Assembly (NCBI RefSeq): GCF_017355985.1
Contig: NZ_JAFIQU010000009.1
Location: forward strand, 124,001 to 188,000
Source: Arenibaculum pallidiluteum
Lineage (GTDB): Bacteria; Pseudomonadota; Alphaproteobacteria; Azospirillales; Azospirillaceae
Direction: 5' to 3'
Length of the DNA stretch: 64,000 nt
In this document: positions 17,101 through 26,496 of the stretch, one piece after another
How positions within the stretch are numbered: position 1 is the stretch's first letter
Layout: each line of letters starts with the position of its first letter
Position numbers and translations under genes: made by a program
The notes under the pieces: generated by a model
What the model was told of the DNA's origin: nothing
What the model saw: the letters and a program-made list of their open reading frames with translations, nothing else
Database searches by the model: none

Positions 17101-17356
17101 ATCTGAGCGGCGGCGATGATTGCAAGCCCACCTAATCCAGCGTGAGCCTGGTCACATATTGTGAGCCCGCGTGTCGGCTCCGTCTCAACGATCCTGAGCC
17201 GGAAATCAGCGATGGGATGGACCAAGCCATGAGTGGGGCCTCTGAAGCTAGACACCGGCTTTTTCCTTTTCCGGCCTCGCTTGACGCGACATGCTGCTGC
17301 ACGAGGCGACACCGCGGTTCGTCGACACCGCATGCCGACCGCAGGAGGATCCCGCC

Positions 17357-17968
17357 ATGAGCGTCGAGTTCCTGATCACCTCGTTCATCGTCGTCGCCTC
17401 GCCCGGCACCGGCGTGCTCTTCACCCTGGCCGCAGGGCTGTCGCGCGGCGCCCGGGCCAGCATGGTCGCCGCCTTCGGCTGCACGCTGGGCATCATTCCG
17501 CACATGGCGGCCGCGATCATGGGCCTGGCGGCACTGCTGCACACCAGCGCGCTGGCCTTCCAGGTCTTCAAGTATCTCGGCGTGGCCTACCTGCTGTACA
17601 TGGCTTGGAACACCCTGCGCGAGCACGGCGCCCTGCGCGTCGAGACGGAGCTCGATGCCCGGTCGGCGGCCCAGGTGACGATGACCGCGGTGCTGGTGAA
17701 CATCCTGAATCCGAAGCTGTCGATCTTCTTCCTGGCCTTCCTGCCGCAGTTCGTGAGCGCGGGCGAGCCGCATCCGATGGCCCGCATGCTCGAACTCAGC
17801 ATCGTATTCATGCTGATGACCTTCGCGGTCTTCGTGGCCTATGGCCTGTTTGCCGCCGCGGTCCGCGACCACGTGATCTCGCGCCCGCGGGTCCTGACCT
17901 GGATGCGCCGCACCTTCGCCGGCGCCTTCGTGGCGCTCGGCGCCAGGCTGGCGGTGGCCGAGCGCTGA
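17357..17968 (+). CDS. LysE/RhtB family exporter
   Basis: 203-residue inner-membrane exporter of the LysE/RhtB family, which expels amino acids or their analogues by proton exchange. About six hydrophobic segments; the conserved N-terminal block SPGTGVLFTLAAGLSRGARAS and the middle block VLVNILNPKLSIFFLAFLPQF are present. The start at 17357 follows AGGAGGATCCCGCC. A GC-rich hairpin lies just after the stop (about 17980-18006) and a true terminator at 18121-18153. Substrate not predictable. Confidence 0.9.
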   Translation: MSVEFLITSFIVVASPGTGVLFTLAAGLSRGARASMVAAFGCTLGIIPHMAAAIMGLAALLHTSALAFQVFKYLGVAYLLYMAWNTLREHGALRVETELDARSAAQVTMTAVLVNILNPKLSIFFLAFLPQFVSAGEPHPMARMLELSIVFMLMTFAVFVAYGLFAAAVRDHVISRPRVLTWMRRTFAGAFVALGARLAVAER

Positions 17969-18120
17969 ACGTTCCGTTGAGCCGGCCGTCCGCGGGATGG
18001 CCGGCATTCGGGACCGCGCGTCAGAGCGGCGCGCGGATCGCCAGCCAGCTCTTCGCCATGATCCCTTTCGATGTCCGCCCCGCGCCGGCGGCTTGGGACT
18101 GCGTCGGCCGGGAACGAAGG

Positions 18121-18153
18121 AGCCCGCCAGGTCGATGGCCTGGCAGGCTTTTT
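18121..18153 (+). terminator. Intrinsic terminator
   Basis: Stem AGCCCGCCAGG (18121-18131) with CCTGGCAGGCT (18139-18149), one mismatch, loop of 7, then TTTTT. Points rightwards. It sits directly beside the decayed tRNA 3' half, in the same relative place as the terminator beside the intact tRNA gene at 20431-20457, so both belong to duplicated tRNA flanks. Confidence 0.7.
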
Positions 18154-18207
18154 CGATTGGTAGCAGCGGAGGGACTTGAACCCCCGAGCAATGTATCATG
18201 ATTCCGC
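18154..18207 (-). pseudogene. Decayed 3' half of tRNA-Met, att-like repeat
   Basis: Minus-strand bases 18207-18158 match the 3' half of the intact tRNA at 20466-20541 from the anticodon loop to CCA, at about 44 of 51 positions. The last 34 bases (18154-18187) are a direct repeat of 20462-20495 with one mismatch. The 5' half is absent. A displaced tRNA 3' end of this kind is what an integrating element leaves behind. Confidence 0.65.
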
Positions 18208-18568
18208 CGCTTTCCCTTTCCCGTCAGTTGCTTGGTGCCGGCAGCTCTGCAGAACCGTCCGCTGTGGAGAGACCGTTTGCGTCATACAGATGATCTATGT
18301 GCAAGTCGGCACCCCCTCCCATAAGGGAAGCTTCTGAATCCGCTGTAGGACGCGTGCGCCGTCCGCCCTGATCAAGCCGACGGCCTCGCATCCGCTCGAT
18401 CGACGCAGAGCCGAACTGTGCCGGGGGCGCCGGCACTGGCCCGGTTTGCGCGCAGTCATGTCTTCCAGCGGCGCGTCCCATCCCTTTCTATTGCCCCGTC
18501 CCTTTGTATTGGCATGCCCCACCACCTTCGATAAAGTCGCACCGCGTCTGCAACCAGAGGGGGTGATC

Positions 18569-19330
18569 GTGAAGTCCGATAGCCGCTTTGAGCTTTCCAG
18601 CGCCTGGTGGAAGGCCAACAGGCCGAAGACCCTTCCGGACCCCGGTCTTGGGAAGGAGCTGACGGAATGGGATATACTTGCCGCGAACCAGGCAAGGCTT
18701 GGCGGTGCGCAGCAGCTGCACCTGCTTCAGCAACGGCGCGTCGTTCTCTCCCGCATCAAGACGGTGATGGACAAGATCATCAAGTCTTGTAAGCCGGTCC
18801 TTCACGACTCGACGAAACGGGTGCTGACAGACGGGCTCGATCTGGTCGAAAAAGAAAACAAGAACGTCGCGCGCCAATACTCCGATCTCGAAAAGATGCT
18901 GACCACTCTCGCCAAGACCGCGAACACGAACAAACGCGTTCTTGAGCCTATGGTGGATAAGACAAAGAAATTCTTCGCTGACACCAAGGCTCTGGCACAG
19001 GCTTGCAGGGATACAGATCCGGAGCCGGGCGCCGATGATCGTGAAATGATGCGGATCAAGCGCGAACTCAGTGAGCGGCATAAACTGCTGCAATATGCCG
19101 AAATCGAGTTGGACGAGGCACTAAAGTCACGCGTTGAACTGAATCGGGTGTGGGAAAAAATCGGACCGGAGAAGATCGAAATCGGCGACATCATATCGAT
19201 CAGGAGAACCGTGAAGGAATGGGAGTCCATTCTGGACGAGTTATCAGAGCTGCGGTCGCAGGCACCGAAGCTCGCGGCATTGTTGGTCGATTCCTGGAAG
19301 GTCTTCCTGGCCCGCGTAAACTCGCGCTGA
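18569..19330 (+). CDS. Hypothetical coiled-coil protein in tRNA-flanked insert
   Basis: 253-residue, Lys/Glu-rich protein with long helices (for example RVVLSRIKTVMDKIIKSC; LDLVEKENKNVARQYSDLEK; RELSERHKLLQYAEIELDEA), so mostly alpha-helical or coiled coil, no signal peptide, no membrane segment. Not recognised. The GTG at 18569 is chosen because AGAGGGGG lies five bases upstream; open frame extends to 18446 without good starts. Its codons use more A and T in third positions than neighbours, which supports foreign origin. 18208-18568 shows nothing else. Confidence 0.6.
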   Translation: MKSDSRFELSSAWWKANRPKTLPDPGLGKELTEWDILAANQARLGGAQQLHLLQQRRVVLSRIKTVMDKIIKSCKPVLHDSTKRVLTDGLDLVEKENKNVARQYSDLEKMLTTLAKTANTNKRVLEPMVDKTKKFFADTKALAQACRDTDPEPGADDREMMRIKRELSERHKLLQYAEIELDEALKSRVELNRVWEKIGPEKIEIGDIISIRRTVKEWESILDELSELRSQAPKLAALLVDSWKVFLARVNSR

Positions 19331-19507
19331 CGATCCAATGGGACTGGTCGACAACATCATGAACGATATCACACGACCGCAAACCAGGGCGTTGGATGTG
19401 GTATCATGGCTCTGCGAGGGAGACCCGCCCGACCAGCCGACCCACGAATTCCCTCATCGCCGAAAAGAAGTCGACCTTATTTGAAACTTTTTTCATCGAG
19501 CTTCGGC

Positions 19508-20236
19508 ATGAAAGAAGACGCTAAATCAGTCTATACCTTCTCAAATGGCGTCATGCTCTTCCGCAGCACGATGCTGGATCTTCAGATCGCTCGCTATCAG
19601 GAAGACGGCAATCCGAATCTACACGAGCCGGTGGAGGAGTGGTGGCTGCGGCGCTGCATCGATCTTGTGGACCACAACGAACCCGTGATCGTGGATGTCG
19701 GCGCCGGGGTTGGCTACTATAGCGTCCTCGTCAAGCGGAACTGGCCCTCGGCGCGCGTCGTGGCGTTGGAGCCCCTGCCGGCCCATGCCGATGCCATCGT
19801 CGCACATGCGGATTTGAATGGCTTGGCGGCCGGCACCATCGATTTGCGGAAAGAGGCTTTATCCGACGTCGATGGCGAGGCGGAATTCGTCCCCGAAAGC
19901 TATGGAAGCCGCCTGATCCCGCCGGGCCGCCGCAGCGACAGGGGCACGATTAAAGTTCGATCGCTCACCCTTGAGAGCCTGCTTGGTCAGATCGGCCCCG
20001 TCGACGTGATGAAGGTGGACATACAAGGTCTTGAGCTGAGGGTTCTGGCCGCCGCCCCCGCAGCATTGGCATCGGGCCGAATCAAGATGCTGATCGTCGG
20101 CACTCACGGGCCGGATTTGTTTGAAGGGGTCCGCAGGATCCTCTCGGCACATTACGAGATACTGCATGAGGATCCCGCGCCGCCGCACCAGCCCGATGGT
20201 TTGATCGTGGCGCGCCACCGTCAGGCAGGCGCTTGA
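19508..20236 (+). CDS. FkbM-family methyltransferase
   Basis: 242 residues from the ATG at 19508 (an ATG at 19406 is also in frame; neither has a strong ribosome site). The SAM-binding motif I is VIVDVGAGVGYYSVL, motif II region VVALEPLPAHADAIVAHADLNGL, and VDVMKVDIQGLELRVLAAA is the FkbM hallmark. Such enzymes O-methylate sugars or polyketides, often in surface-polysaccharide clusters. Here it lies alone with a coiled-coil protein inside the tRNA-flanked insert, so the acceptor is unknown. Lower GC than neighbours. Confidence 0.8.
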   Translation: MKEDAKSVYTFSNGVMLFRSTMLDLQIARYQEDGNPNLHEPVEEWWLRRCIDLVDHNEPVIVDVGAGVGYYSVLVKRNWPSARVVALEPLPAHADAIVAHADLNGLAAGTIDLRKEALSDVDGEAEFVPESYGSRLIPPGRRSDRGTIKVRSLTLESLLGQIGPVDVMKVDIQGLELRVLAAAPAALASGRIKMLIVGTHGPDLFEGVRRILSAHYEILHEDPAPPHQPDGLIVARHRQAGA

Positions 20237-20430
20237 GGAAAGGCCCCCTATTCCTTTGGCGGCTTGCCGGTCCCCCATGTGCCAGCGGGAAACCGGCCCC
20301 ATGCGGACGAAAGCGCATCGAGCACGGCGGAAGCGGCAGGAGCAGGGTGCCGCGCTGTCCGACGGATCCGATAGATACGGAGCGGATCCGGGTCGAGCCG
20401 CCGCCCGGACTTTCGCCCCGGTACAAGAAA

Positions 20431-20457
20431 GCCCGCCGGACCTTTGGTCCGGCGGGC
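20431..20457 (-). terminator. Intrinsic terminator after tRNA-Met
   Basis: Perfect 12-bp stem GCCCGCCGGACC (20431-20442) with GGTCCGGCGGGC (20446-20457), 3-base loop, flanked by AAA and TTT, so it can work both ways. Eight bases downstream of the tRNA 3' end on the minus strand. 20237-20430 holds no gene. Confidence 0.85.
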
Positions 20458-20465
20458 TTTCCGAT

Positions 20466-20541
20466 TGGTAGCAGCGGAGGGATTTGAACCCCCGACCAAG
20501 GGATTATGATTCCCCTGCTCTACCACTGAGCTACGCTGCCA
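20466..20541 (-). tRNA. tRNA-Met (anticodon CAT)
   Basis: 76 bases with a complete cloverleaf: acceptor TGGCAGC pairs with GCTGCTA, D-arm AGCTCAGTGGTAGAGC, anticodon loop ATCATAA with CAT, T-arm GGGGGTTCAAATCCCTC, and encoded CCA. The sequence suits elongator Met better than initiator (no CCC run in the anticodon stem); tRNA-Ile with modified CAT cannot be fully excluded. It is followed by a strong terminator. The 3' half is duplicated at 18158-18207. Confidence 0.95.
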
Positions 20542-20685
20542 TAGGGTCCGGGTGTCGCGGCCAGAGGCCGGTCGGCCCGGGGAGCCTGGATATAGGAGGG
20601 GGCGCCCCCGGCTGTCAAGCCGTTCCGGGCCTCTCGACGACGGCTTTCCGGCCTCCCGCCCACGGATGGCCGGACGGGGCCGGGA

Positions 20686-21429
20686 TCAGCCGATCGCGGC
20701 CAGCAGCGCGTCCCGGGAAGGGCCGGTCTCGGCCCGCGCGAAGCAGACCAGCACTGGCCCGCCCAGCCCGTCAGTCAGGGAAAGGGTGCCGGCGGCGCCG
20801 CTGGTGACCAGCGCGCGTTGGAAGAAGGGCGCGAAGGGTCGGTGGCAGAGATAGGCCTTCGCCGGGGTCGTGGCGAATGGCACGAAGCCCTGCCCCGCCT
20901 CGGACAGGCAGAAGGCCGTCATGGCGCTGGCGACGCCCGGGCTCATGGGGTCGAAGACGCCCTCCAGCGCCAGGATCCCGCCACCCGCCGCCAGCGGCGC
21001 GAAGTTGCGGAGGTCGTTCAGCATCTCGCGGTGGCCGCGGCCGGCATCCAGGTGCAGGAAGCGCAGCGTAGCGCCCTCCATGGCCGGCGGCGGCCCCGCG
21101 AGCTCCATCGGCTCGGGCACGCGGATCTCGACCACCGTCGCCAGCGATTCCGGCATCAGCCGCCGGGCATGGGCCCGGAAGACCCCGGCCTCGGGCTCGT
21201 CGAAGGCGCCGAGGCAGAAGAGCCGCTCATTGGGGCGCTTGACCTTGCCCAGCACGATGGCCGAGCGGCCCTGGTGCACGCCGAGCTCGCAGAGGTCGCC
21301 TTCCACCCCGGCGGCCTGCTGCGTCTGCAGGAGCACGTAGAACAGCAGCACATCGGCCTTGTCGAAGCCGCCCTCCACATGGAAGTCGAGCTCCTCGTTG
21401 AAGAATGCGCCGAATGCCACCTGGTCCAT
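20686..21429 (-). CDS. Class I SAM-dependent methyltransferase-like protein
   Basis: 247 residues of the type often annotated as class I methyltransferase (TylF/cephalosporin-hydroxylase-like fold): GDLCELGVHQGRSAIVLGKV is a modified motif I with ELGVHQG, and FLHLDAGRGHREMLNDLRNF takes the place of the usual D-G-x-H motif. The substrate is unknown. ATG at 21429 after GGGAGGCGACGGC. Single gene between tRNA-Met and hutC, with no obvious link to either. Confidence 0.65.
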   Translation of the reverse strand: MDQVAFGAFFNEELDFHVEGGFDKADVLLFYVLLQTQQAAGVEGDLCELGVHQGRSAIVLGKVKRPNERLFCLGAFDEPEAGVFRAHARRLMPESLATVVEIRVPEPMELAGPPPAMEGATLRFLHLDAGRGHREMLNDLRNFAPLAAGGGILALEGVFDPMSPGVASAMTAFCLSEAGQGFVPFATTPAKAYLCHRPFAPFFQRALVTSGAAGTLSLTDGLGGPVLVCFARAETGPSRDALLAAIG

Positions 21430-21545
21430 GCCGTCGCCTCCCGCGGCCGATCGCGCCGCGCATCCCCGGTCGCCCGACCATGGCCGCCGGGCGCAAAGAT
21501 CCTGTTAACAGGCTTGGCGGCCCTTTGGGTGTTCTTCGGGCGCCC

Positions 21546-22298
21546 TCAGGCGCCCTGGCGCCTTCCCCCCGCGGGGCTGAAGCGCGCGACCAGACGGTGC
21601 CGGTCGCCGGGATAACTCAGGCGCACCCAGGTCACCGGGCTGCCGGCCTGCCAGGTCTTGCGCTCGACGGTGAGGCAGGGCGTGCCCTTGGCGACCTGCA
21701 GCAGCCTGGCGAGCGGCGCTTCCGCAGCCACCGCCTCGATGCAGTGCTCGGCCTCGGTCCAGGGGATCCGGCCGATCAGCCAGGTACCCGGCGGCGCCGC
21801 GGCGAAGGGCTCGTCCAGCGCCTCGGGCACGGTCGCGAGGTCGACCAGCCGGTCCTCCACCACGAAGGGACGGCCGTCGGCGAAGTGCCGCACCAGCAGC
21901 GCCAGCACCTGCGCCCCCGGCCGCACGCCCAGGCGCCCGGCCTCCTCGGCGGTGGCGGGCCGCGCGGCGCGGTCCAGGACCTCGTAGCGGTAGGGCTTGC
22001 CGGTCGCCGCGATCTCGGCCTGGATGTCGTGGATCTCCAGCACCGTCTCCTGCGAGCGCGGGGCCGCGACGAAGGAGCCCGAGCGCCGGCGCCGGTTGAT
22101 CAGCCCTGCCGCCGCCAGCGCCGACAGCGCCTTGTTCACCGTCATGCGCGAGCAGCCGTAGCGCTCGACCAGCTCGAACTCGGACGGCACGCGATAGCCC
22201 GGCGGCCACTCGCCCGAAAGGATCCGCCCCTCCAGGTCGCGCCGGATCTCGGCATAGCGCGGCAGATCCTCGGCCCCGCCGGGCGGGCGCGCCGTCAT
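21546..22298 (-). CDS. hutC: Histidine utilization repressor HutC
   Basis: GntR-family repressor of the HutC subfamily, 250 residues. Winged helix at about 14-75 (YAEIRRDLEGRILSGEWPPG, SEFELVERYGCSRMTVNKAL), then a UTRA effector domain (EIHDIQAEIAATGKPYRYEVL; HCIEAVAAEAPLARLL). Urocanate is the known effector in other bacteria. It overlaps hutF by four bases (ATGA) and lies at the end of that two-gene unit. The matching operator TGTATAGACA lies in the hutF/hutI intergenic region, so HutC represses both arms and itself. Confidence 0.93.
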   Translation of the reverse strand: MTARPPGGAEDLPRYAEIRRDLEGRILSGEWPPGYRVPSEFELVERYGCSRMTVNKALSALAAAGLINRRRRSGSFVAAPRSQETVLEIHDIQAEIAATGKPYRYEVLDRAARPATAEEAGRLGVRPGAQVLALLVRHFADGRPFVVEDRLVDLATVPEALDEPFAAAPPGTWLIGRIPWTEAEHCIEAVAAEAPLARLLQVAKGTPCLTVERKTWQAGSPVTWVRLSYPGDRHRLVARFSPAGGRRQGA

Positions 22299-23653
22299 GC
22301 CGCGATCCGCGCCATGGCGCGCGCATAGGCGCCCGCGATGGCCGCGCGGCCGAGATGCCGGCCGCCCTCGACCAGCGTCCTTCCGCCGACGAGCACGCGG
22401 TCGATGGCCGCGCGGCCGGCCACGAAGACATAGGCGTCCAGCCACCGGTCGCCGGCGGCCGCCATGTCGGGATGCCCGGCGTCGAGCACCACCAGATCGG
22501 CCCGGCTGCCGGGCGCGATGGCGCCGAGGCGCCGGGCGGTCGCGGCCGTCCCGCCGGCCAGCGCGGCGTCGTAGAGCCGCCGCCCGACGGATTCGCCCTC
22601 GGCCGCCGCCATCACGTTGCGGGCCCGGCGGGACAGGCGCTGCCCGTATTCCAGCAGGCGCAGCTCGCCCGGCGCGGTGATCTCGACATTGCTGTCGGAC
22701 CCGACGCCGAAGCGCCCGCCCCGGGCGAGATAGTCCGCGCCCGGGAAGATCCCGTCGCCGAGATTGGCCTCGGTGATCGGGCACAGCCCCGCCACGGCAC
22801 CGCTGCGCGCCAGGGCCGCGGTCTCGGCCCCGTCCATGTGGGTCGCATGGATCAGGCACCAGCGCCCGTCCACCGCGGCATGACCGAGCAGCCAGTCGAC
22901 CGGCCGGCGCCCGGACCAGGCGATGCAGTCCTCGACCTCCTTCACCTGCTCGGCCACGTGGATGTGGACGGGCCCGGCCGGCGTCGCCGCCAGCACCTCG
23001 GTCAGCGTCCCGGGAGTCACGGCGCGCAGCGAGTGGGGCGCGATGCCGACCACGGCGTCCGGCAGCCCGGCGATTGCTTTCCGCGCCCCCTCGGCCAGGC
23101 GCAGGAAGCGCTCGGGGTCGTTCAGGAAGCGTCGCTGCCCCTCGCCCGCAGGCTGCGCGCCGAACCCGCCATAGGCGTAGAAGACCGGCAGCAGCGTCAG
23201 CCCCATGCCGGTCTCGGCTGCGGCGGCGGCGATGCGCGCCGACATCTCGGCGAGGTCGGCATAGGGGCGCCCGTCCACGTCGTGGTGGAGGTAGTGGAAC
23301 TCGGCCAGCGCGGTGAAGCCGCCCTCCAGCATCTCCATGAAGGCGAAGGCGGCGATGGCCTGGACGTCCTCGGGCGAGAGGCGGCCGAGGAACCGGTACA
23401 TCACCTGCCGCCAGGTCCAGAAGCTGTCGCCGCTCGGCCCGCGCGTCTCGGCCAGCCCGGCCATGCCGCGCTGGAAGGCGTGGCTGTGCAAGTTCGGAAG
23501 GCCCGGAATCGCGATGCCGGGAATGCGCTCGCGCCCGGCCGGCGCCGCGCCCGGATGCACCGCCGCGATCGCGCCGTCCTCGATGTCGAGCCCGACATCC
23601 ATGGCCCAGCCCGAGGGCAGCAGGGCATGCTCCAAGAAGAGAGACCGGCGCAT
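22295..23653 (-). CDS. hutF: Formimidoylglutamate deiminase HutF
   Basis: Amidohydrolase-superfamily enzyme, 452 residues, which converts N-formimidoyl-L-glutamate to N-formyl-L-glutamate and ammonia. Zinc motif NLHSHAFQRGMAG (His56, His58), further ligands in HIHVAEQ and HATHM, and the catalytic-site block GVGSDSN. The presence of hutF with hutG defines the five-step route. The ATG at 23653 follows AGGTGGGG; three upstream in-frame residues sets lack a ribosome site. Divergent from hutI; four-base overlap with hutC. Confidence 0.95.
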   Translation of the reverse strand: MRRSLFLEHALLPSGWAMDVGLDIEDGAIAAVHPGAAPAGRERIPGIAIPGLPNLHSHAFQRGMAGLAETRGPSGDSFWTWRQVMYRFLGRLSPEDVQAIAAFAFMEMLEGGFTALAEFHYLHHDVDGRPYADLAEMSARIAAAAAETGMGLTLLPVFYAYGGFGAQPAGEGQRRFLNDPERFLRLAEGARKAIAGLPDAVVGIAPHSLRAVTPGTLTEVLAATPAGPVHIHVAEQVKEVEDCIAWSGRRPVDWLLGHAAVDGRWCLIHATHMDGAETAALARSGAVAGLCPITEANLGDGIFPGADYLARGGRFGVGSDSNVEITAPGELRLLEYGQRLSRRARNVMAAAEGESVGRRLYDAALAGGTAATARRLGAIAPGSRADLVVLDAGHPDMAAAGDRWLDAYVFVAGRAAIDRVLVGGRTLVEGGRHLGRAAIAGAYARAMARIAA

Positions 23654-23701
23654 CGACCCCACCTCGCTTTTCGCCTGGACAAGCATTTTTGCCGCTGATT
23701 A

Positions 23702-23711
23702 TGTATAGACA
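23702..23711. promoter_or_regulatory. HutC operator between hutF and hutI
   Basis: TGTATAGACA, near-palindromic, inside TTATGTATAGACAATAA (23699-23715). It fits the HutC-subfamily consensus GT-N-TA-N-AC. It lies 32 bases before the hutI ATG and 48 before that of hutF, so it can block both promoters. A close relative occurs at 38730-38739. Confidence 0.75.
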
Positions 23712-23743
23712 ATAAGAGCAAACAGCGGGACGGAGCAAGCCTC

Positions 23744-24952
23744 ATGCGCTTCGACAGGCTGTGGGTCAATGCCCGCCTGGCCCGGTTCTCCGAAGGGGTG
23801 CCCGGGCTCGACGTGGTCGAGCGTGGGGCCGTCGGCGCCGCCGGCGGCCGCATCGCCTTCGCGGGGCCCATGGACGCGCTGCCCGCCGGGGCCGACGCCG
23901 CCGAGCGCATCGATTGCGCCGGCCGCTGGGTCACCCCCGGGCTGATCGACTGCCACACCCATCTGGTCTTCGCCGGCGACCGCGCCCGCGAGTTCGAGAT
24001 GCGGCTGGACGGCGCCGGCTACGAGGAGATCGCGCGGGCCGGCGGCGGCATCGTCTCGACGGTGCGCGCGACCCGCGCCGCCGGCGAGGAGGATCTCGTC
24101 GCGGCCACGCTGCCGCGGCTCGATGCGCTGCTGGCCGAGGGCGTGACGACGGTCGAGGTGAAATCCGGCTACGGCCTCGACCTCGAGACCGAGCTGCGCA
24201 TGCTGCGCGCGGCCAGGGCCCTCGCCGCGCGGCGCCCGGTCGCGGTCGCGACGACGTTCCTCGGCGCCCACGCCCTGCCGCCCGAGGCCGCCGGCGACAA
24301 GGACGCCTATATCGACCGCGTCTGCCGCGACATGATCCCCGCCGTGGCCGCGGCGGGCCTTGCCGATGCGGTCGACGCCTTCTGCGAGGGCATCGCCTTC
24401 TCGCCCGAGCAGACGGCGCGGGTCTTCCAGGCCGCCCGCGCGGCGGGCCTGCCGGTCAAGCTGCATGCCGACCAGCTTTCGAACCTCGGCGGCGCCAGGC
24501 TGGCGGCCGAGCATGGGGCGCTGTCGGCCGACCACCTGGAATGCACGGACGAGGACGGGGCTGCCGCCATGGCGCGCGCGGGCACCGTCGCGGTGATCCT
24601 GCCCGGCGCCTTCTACACCCTGCGCGAGACCCGCCGCCCGCCGATCGAGGCGTTCCGGCGCCTGGGCGTGCGCATGGCGGTCGCGACCGACTGCAACCCC
24701 GGCACCTCGCCGCTGACCTCGCTGCTGCTGGCCATGAACATGGCGGCGACGCTGTTCGGCCTGCGCGTCGAGGAATGCCTGGCCGGCGCGACGCGCGAAG
24801 CCGCGCGCGCCCTGGGCCTGCTCGCCGAGACGGGCACGCTCGAGCCCGGCAAGTGGTGCGATCTCGCGATCTGGGACATCGGCAGCCCGGCCGAGCTGGT
24901 CTACCGCATCGGCTTCAACCCGCTGCATGCCCGCGTCTGGAGGGGCCAATGA
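23744..24952 (+). CDS. hutI: Imidazolonepropionase HutI
   Basis: 402-residue amidohydrolase that opens 4-imidazolone-5-propanoate to formimidoylglutamate, step three of histidine breakdown. Metal motif HTH at 71-73 in [12 protein letters not shown], the substrate region [22 protein letters not shown], and the C-terminal [10 protein letters not shown] block are all standard. ATG at 23744 after GGAG. First gene of the hutI-hutH-hutG-hutU-hutD unit; the stop overlaps the hutH start (ATGA). Confidence 0.96.
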   Translation: MRFDRLWVNARLARFSEGVPGLDVVERGAVGAAGGRIAFAGPMDALPAGADAAERIDCAGRWVTPGLIDCHTHLVFAGDRAREFEMRLDGAGYEEIARAGGGIVSTVRATRAAGEEDLVAATLPRLDALLAEGVTTVEVKSGYGLDLETELRMLRAARALAARRPVAVATTFLGAHALPPEAAGDKDAYIDRVCRDMIPAVAAAGLADAVDAFCEGIAFSPEQTARVFQAARAAGLPVKLHADQLSNLGGARLAAEHGALSADHLECTDEDGAAAMARAGTVAVILPGAFYTLRETRRPPIEAFRRLGVRMAVATDCNPGTSPLTSLLLAMNMAATLFGLRVEECLAGATREAARALGLLAETGTLEPGKWCDLAIWDIGSPAELVYRIGFNPLHARVWRGQ

Positions 24953-26496
24953 CCGAAACCGTGACCCTGCGCCCGGGCGCGATGGAGCTCCGCGCCTGGC
25001 GCGCGGCCTACCGCGGCGCCGCGGTGACGCTCGACCCAGCCTGCCGCGGCGAGGTCGAGGCCGGCGCCGAGGCCGTCCGCGCGATCCTGGCGAAGGGCGA
25101 GCCCGTCTACGGCATCAACACGGGGTTCGGGCGGCTCGCCTCGGTGCGCATCGACGAGGCGGACCTGGCGACGCTCCAGCGCAACCTCGTGCTCTCGCAC
25201 GCGTCGGGCGTCGGCGAGCCCCTGCCCGACGCGGTGGTCCGCCTGGTGATGGCGCTGAAGGCGGCGAGCCTCGCCCGCGGCGCGTCCGGCATCCGCTGGG
25301 CGACGCTGGAGACGCTGCTGGCCTGCCTGGAGCGCGGACTGACGCCGGTGATCCCGGGCCAGGGCTCGGTCGGCGCATCGGGCGACCTCGCCCCGCTCGC
25401 GCATATGAGCGCGGTCCTCCTAGGCGAGGGCGAGGCCCGGCTGGACGGCGAGACGCTGCCGGCGGCCGAGGCGCTGGCGCGCGCCGGCATCGCCCCGCTG
25501 CAGCTCGGCCCCAAGGAGGGCCTGGCGCTGCTGAACGGGACTCAGGTCTCGACCGCCCTGGCGCTGGCCGGGCTGTTCGAGGCTGAGCGGGCATTCCAGG
25601 CGGCGCTGGTGACGGGCGCCCTGTCCACGGACGCGGCCTGCGGGTCCGACGGGCCCTTCGACGAGCGGATCCAGCGTCTGCGCGGCCATCGCGGCCAGAT
25701 CGCGGTCGCGGCAGCCCTGCGCGGCCTGATGGAGGGCAGCGCGATCCGCGCCTCGCACCGGACCGGCGACGACCGCATCCAGGACCCCTACTGCCTGCGC
25801 TGCCAGCCCCAGGTGATGGGCGCCTGCCTGGACCTGCTGCGCCAAGCGGCGGCGACCCTCGCCGTGGAGGCCAACGGCGTCTCGGACAACCCGCTGGTCT
25901 TCGCCGGGACCGGCGAGGTGATCTCGGGCGGGAACTTCCATGCCGAGCCGGTGGCCTTCGCCGCCGACATGATCGCCCTGGCGCTGTGCGAGATCGGATC
26001 GCTGGCCGAGCGGCGGATCACGCTGCTGACGGACCCCACCCTGTCGGGCCTGCCGGCCTTCCTGACGCCGCGGCCTGGCCTGAACTCGGGCTTCATGATC
26101 CCCCAGGTGACGGCGGCCGCGCTCGTCTCGGAGAACAAGCAGCGCGCCCATCCCGCCAGCGTCGATTCCATCCCGACCTCGGCCAACCAGGAGGACCACG
26201 TCTCCATGGCGACCCATGGCGCGCGGCGCCTGGGCCCCATGGCGGCCAACGTCGCGGCGGTGCTGGGGATCGAGCTCCTGGCCGCGGCCCAGGGATGCGA
26301 CTTCCGGGCGCCGCTGCGGTCGAGCGATCCGCTGGAGCGGGCCAAGGCGCTGCTGCGCGCCCGCGTCCCCATGCTGCAGGACGACCGGTTCCTGGGGCCG
26401 GAGATCGCATTCGCGACCGGGCTCGCCGCCTCGGGCGCGCTGGCCGAGGCCGCTGGCACCGGCCTCCTGCCCGATCTCGACGGAGACGCATCGTGA
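24949..26496 (+). CDS. hutH: Histidine ammonia-lyase HutH
   Basis: 515 residues. Removes ammonia from histidine to give trans-urocanate, the first step. The Ala143-Ser144-Gly145 triplet in [16 protein letters not shown] forms the MIO cofactor, and YGINTGFG (Tyr54) is the catalytic loop; [15 protein letters not shown] and the C-terminal [11 protein letters not shown] are also conserved. Full family length. Starts inside hutI (ATGA) and ends inside hutG (GTGA), so translation is coupled. Confidence 0.97.
   Translation: MTETVTLRPGAMELRAWRAAYRGAAVTLDPACRGEVEAGAEAVRAILAKGEPVYGINTGFGRLASVRIDEADLATLQRNLVLSHASGVGEPLPDAVVRLVMALKAASLARGASGIRWATLETLLACLERGLTPVIPGQGSVGASGDLAPLAHMSAVLLGEGEARLDGETLPAAEALARAGIAPLQLGPKEGLALLNGTQVSTALALAGLFEAERAFQAALVTGALSTDAACGSDGPFDERIQRLRGHRGQIAVAAALRGLMEGSAIRASHRTGDDRIQDPYCLRCQPQVMGACLDLLRQAAATLAVEANGVSDNPLVFAGTGEVISGGNFHAEPVAFAADMIALALCEIGSLAERRITLLTDPTLSGLPAFLTPRPGLNSGFMIPQVTAAALVSENKQRAHPASVDSIPTSANQEDHVSMATHGARRLGPMAANVAAVLGIELLAAAQGCDFRAPLRSSDPLERAKALLRARVPMLQDDRFLGPEIAFATGLAASGALAEAAGTGLLPDLDGDAS

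Noticed and set aside
18224..18481. 85-codon minus-strand frame in the tRNA-flanked insert
   Set aside because: Low-complexity product, no ribosome site, partly overlaps the leader of the coiled-coil gene.
19529..19536. GTCTATAC, a HutC-rule match
   Set aside because: Lies inside the FkbM coding region without promoter context; chance match.
23761..24948. Plus-strand frame joined in frame to hutH over the hutI gene
   Set aside because: Only a shifted reading of hutI; real hutH begins at 24949.
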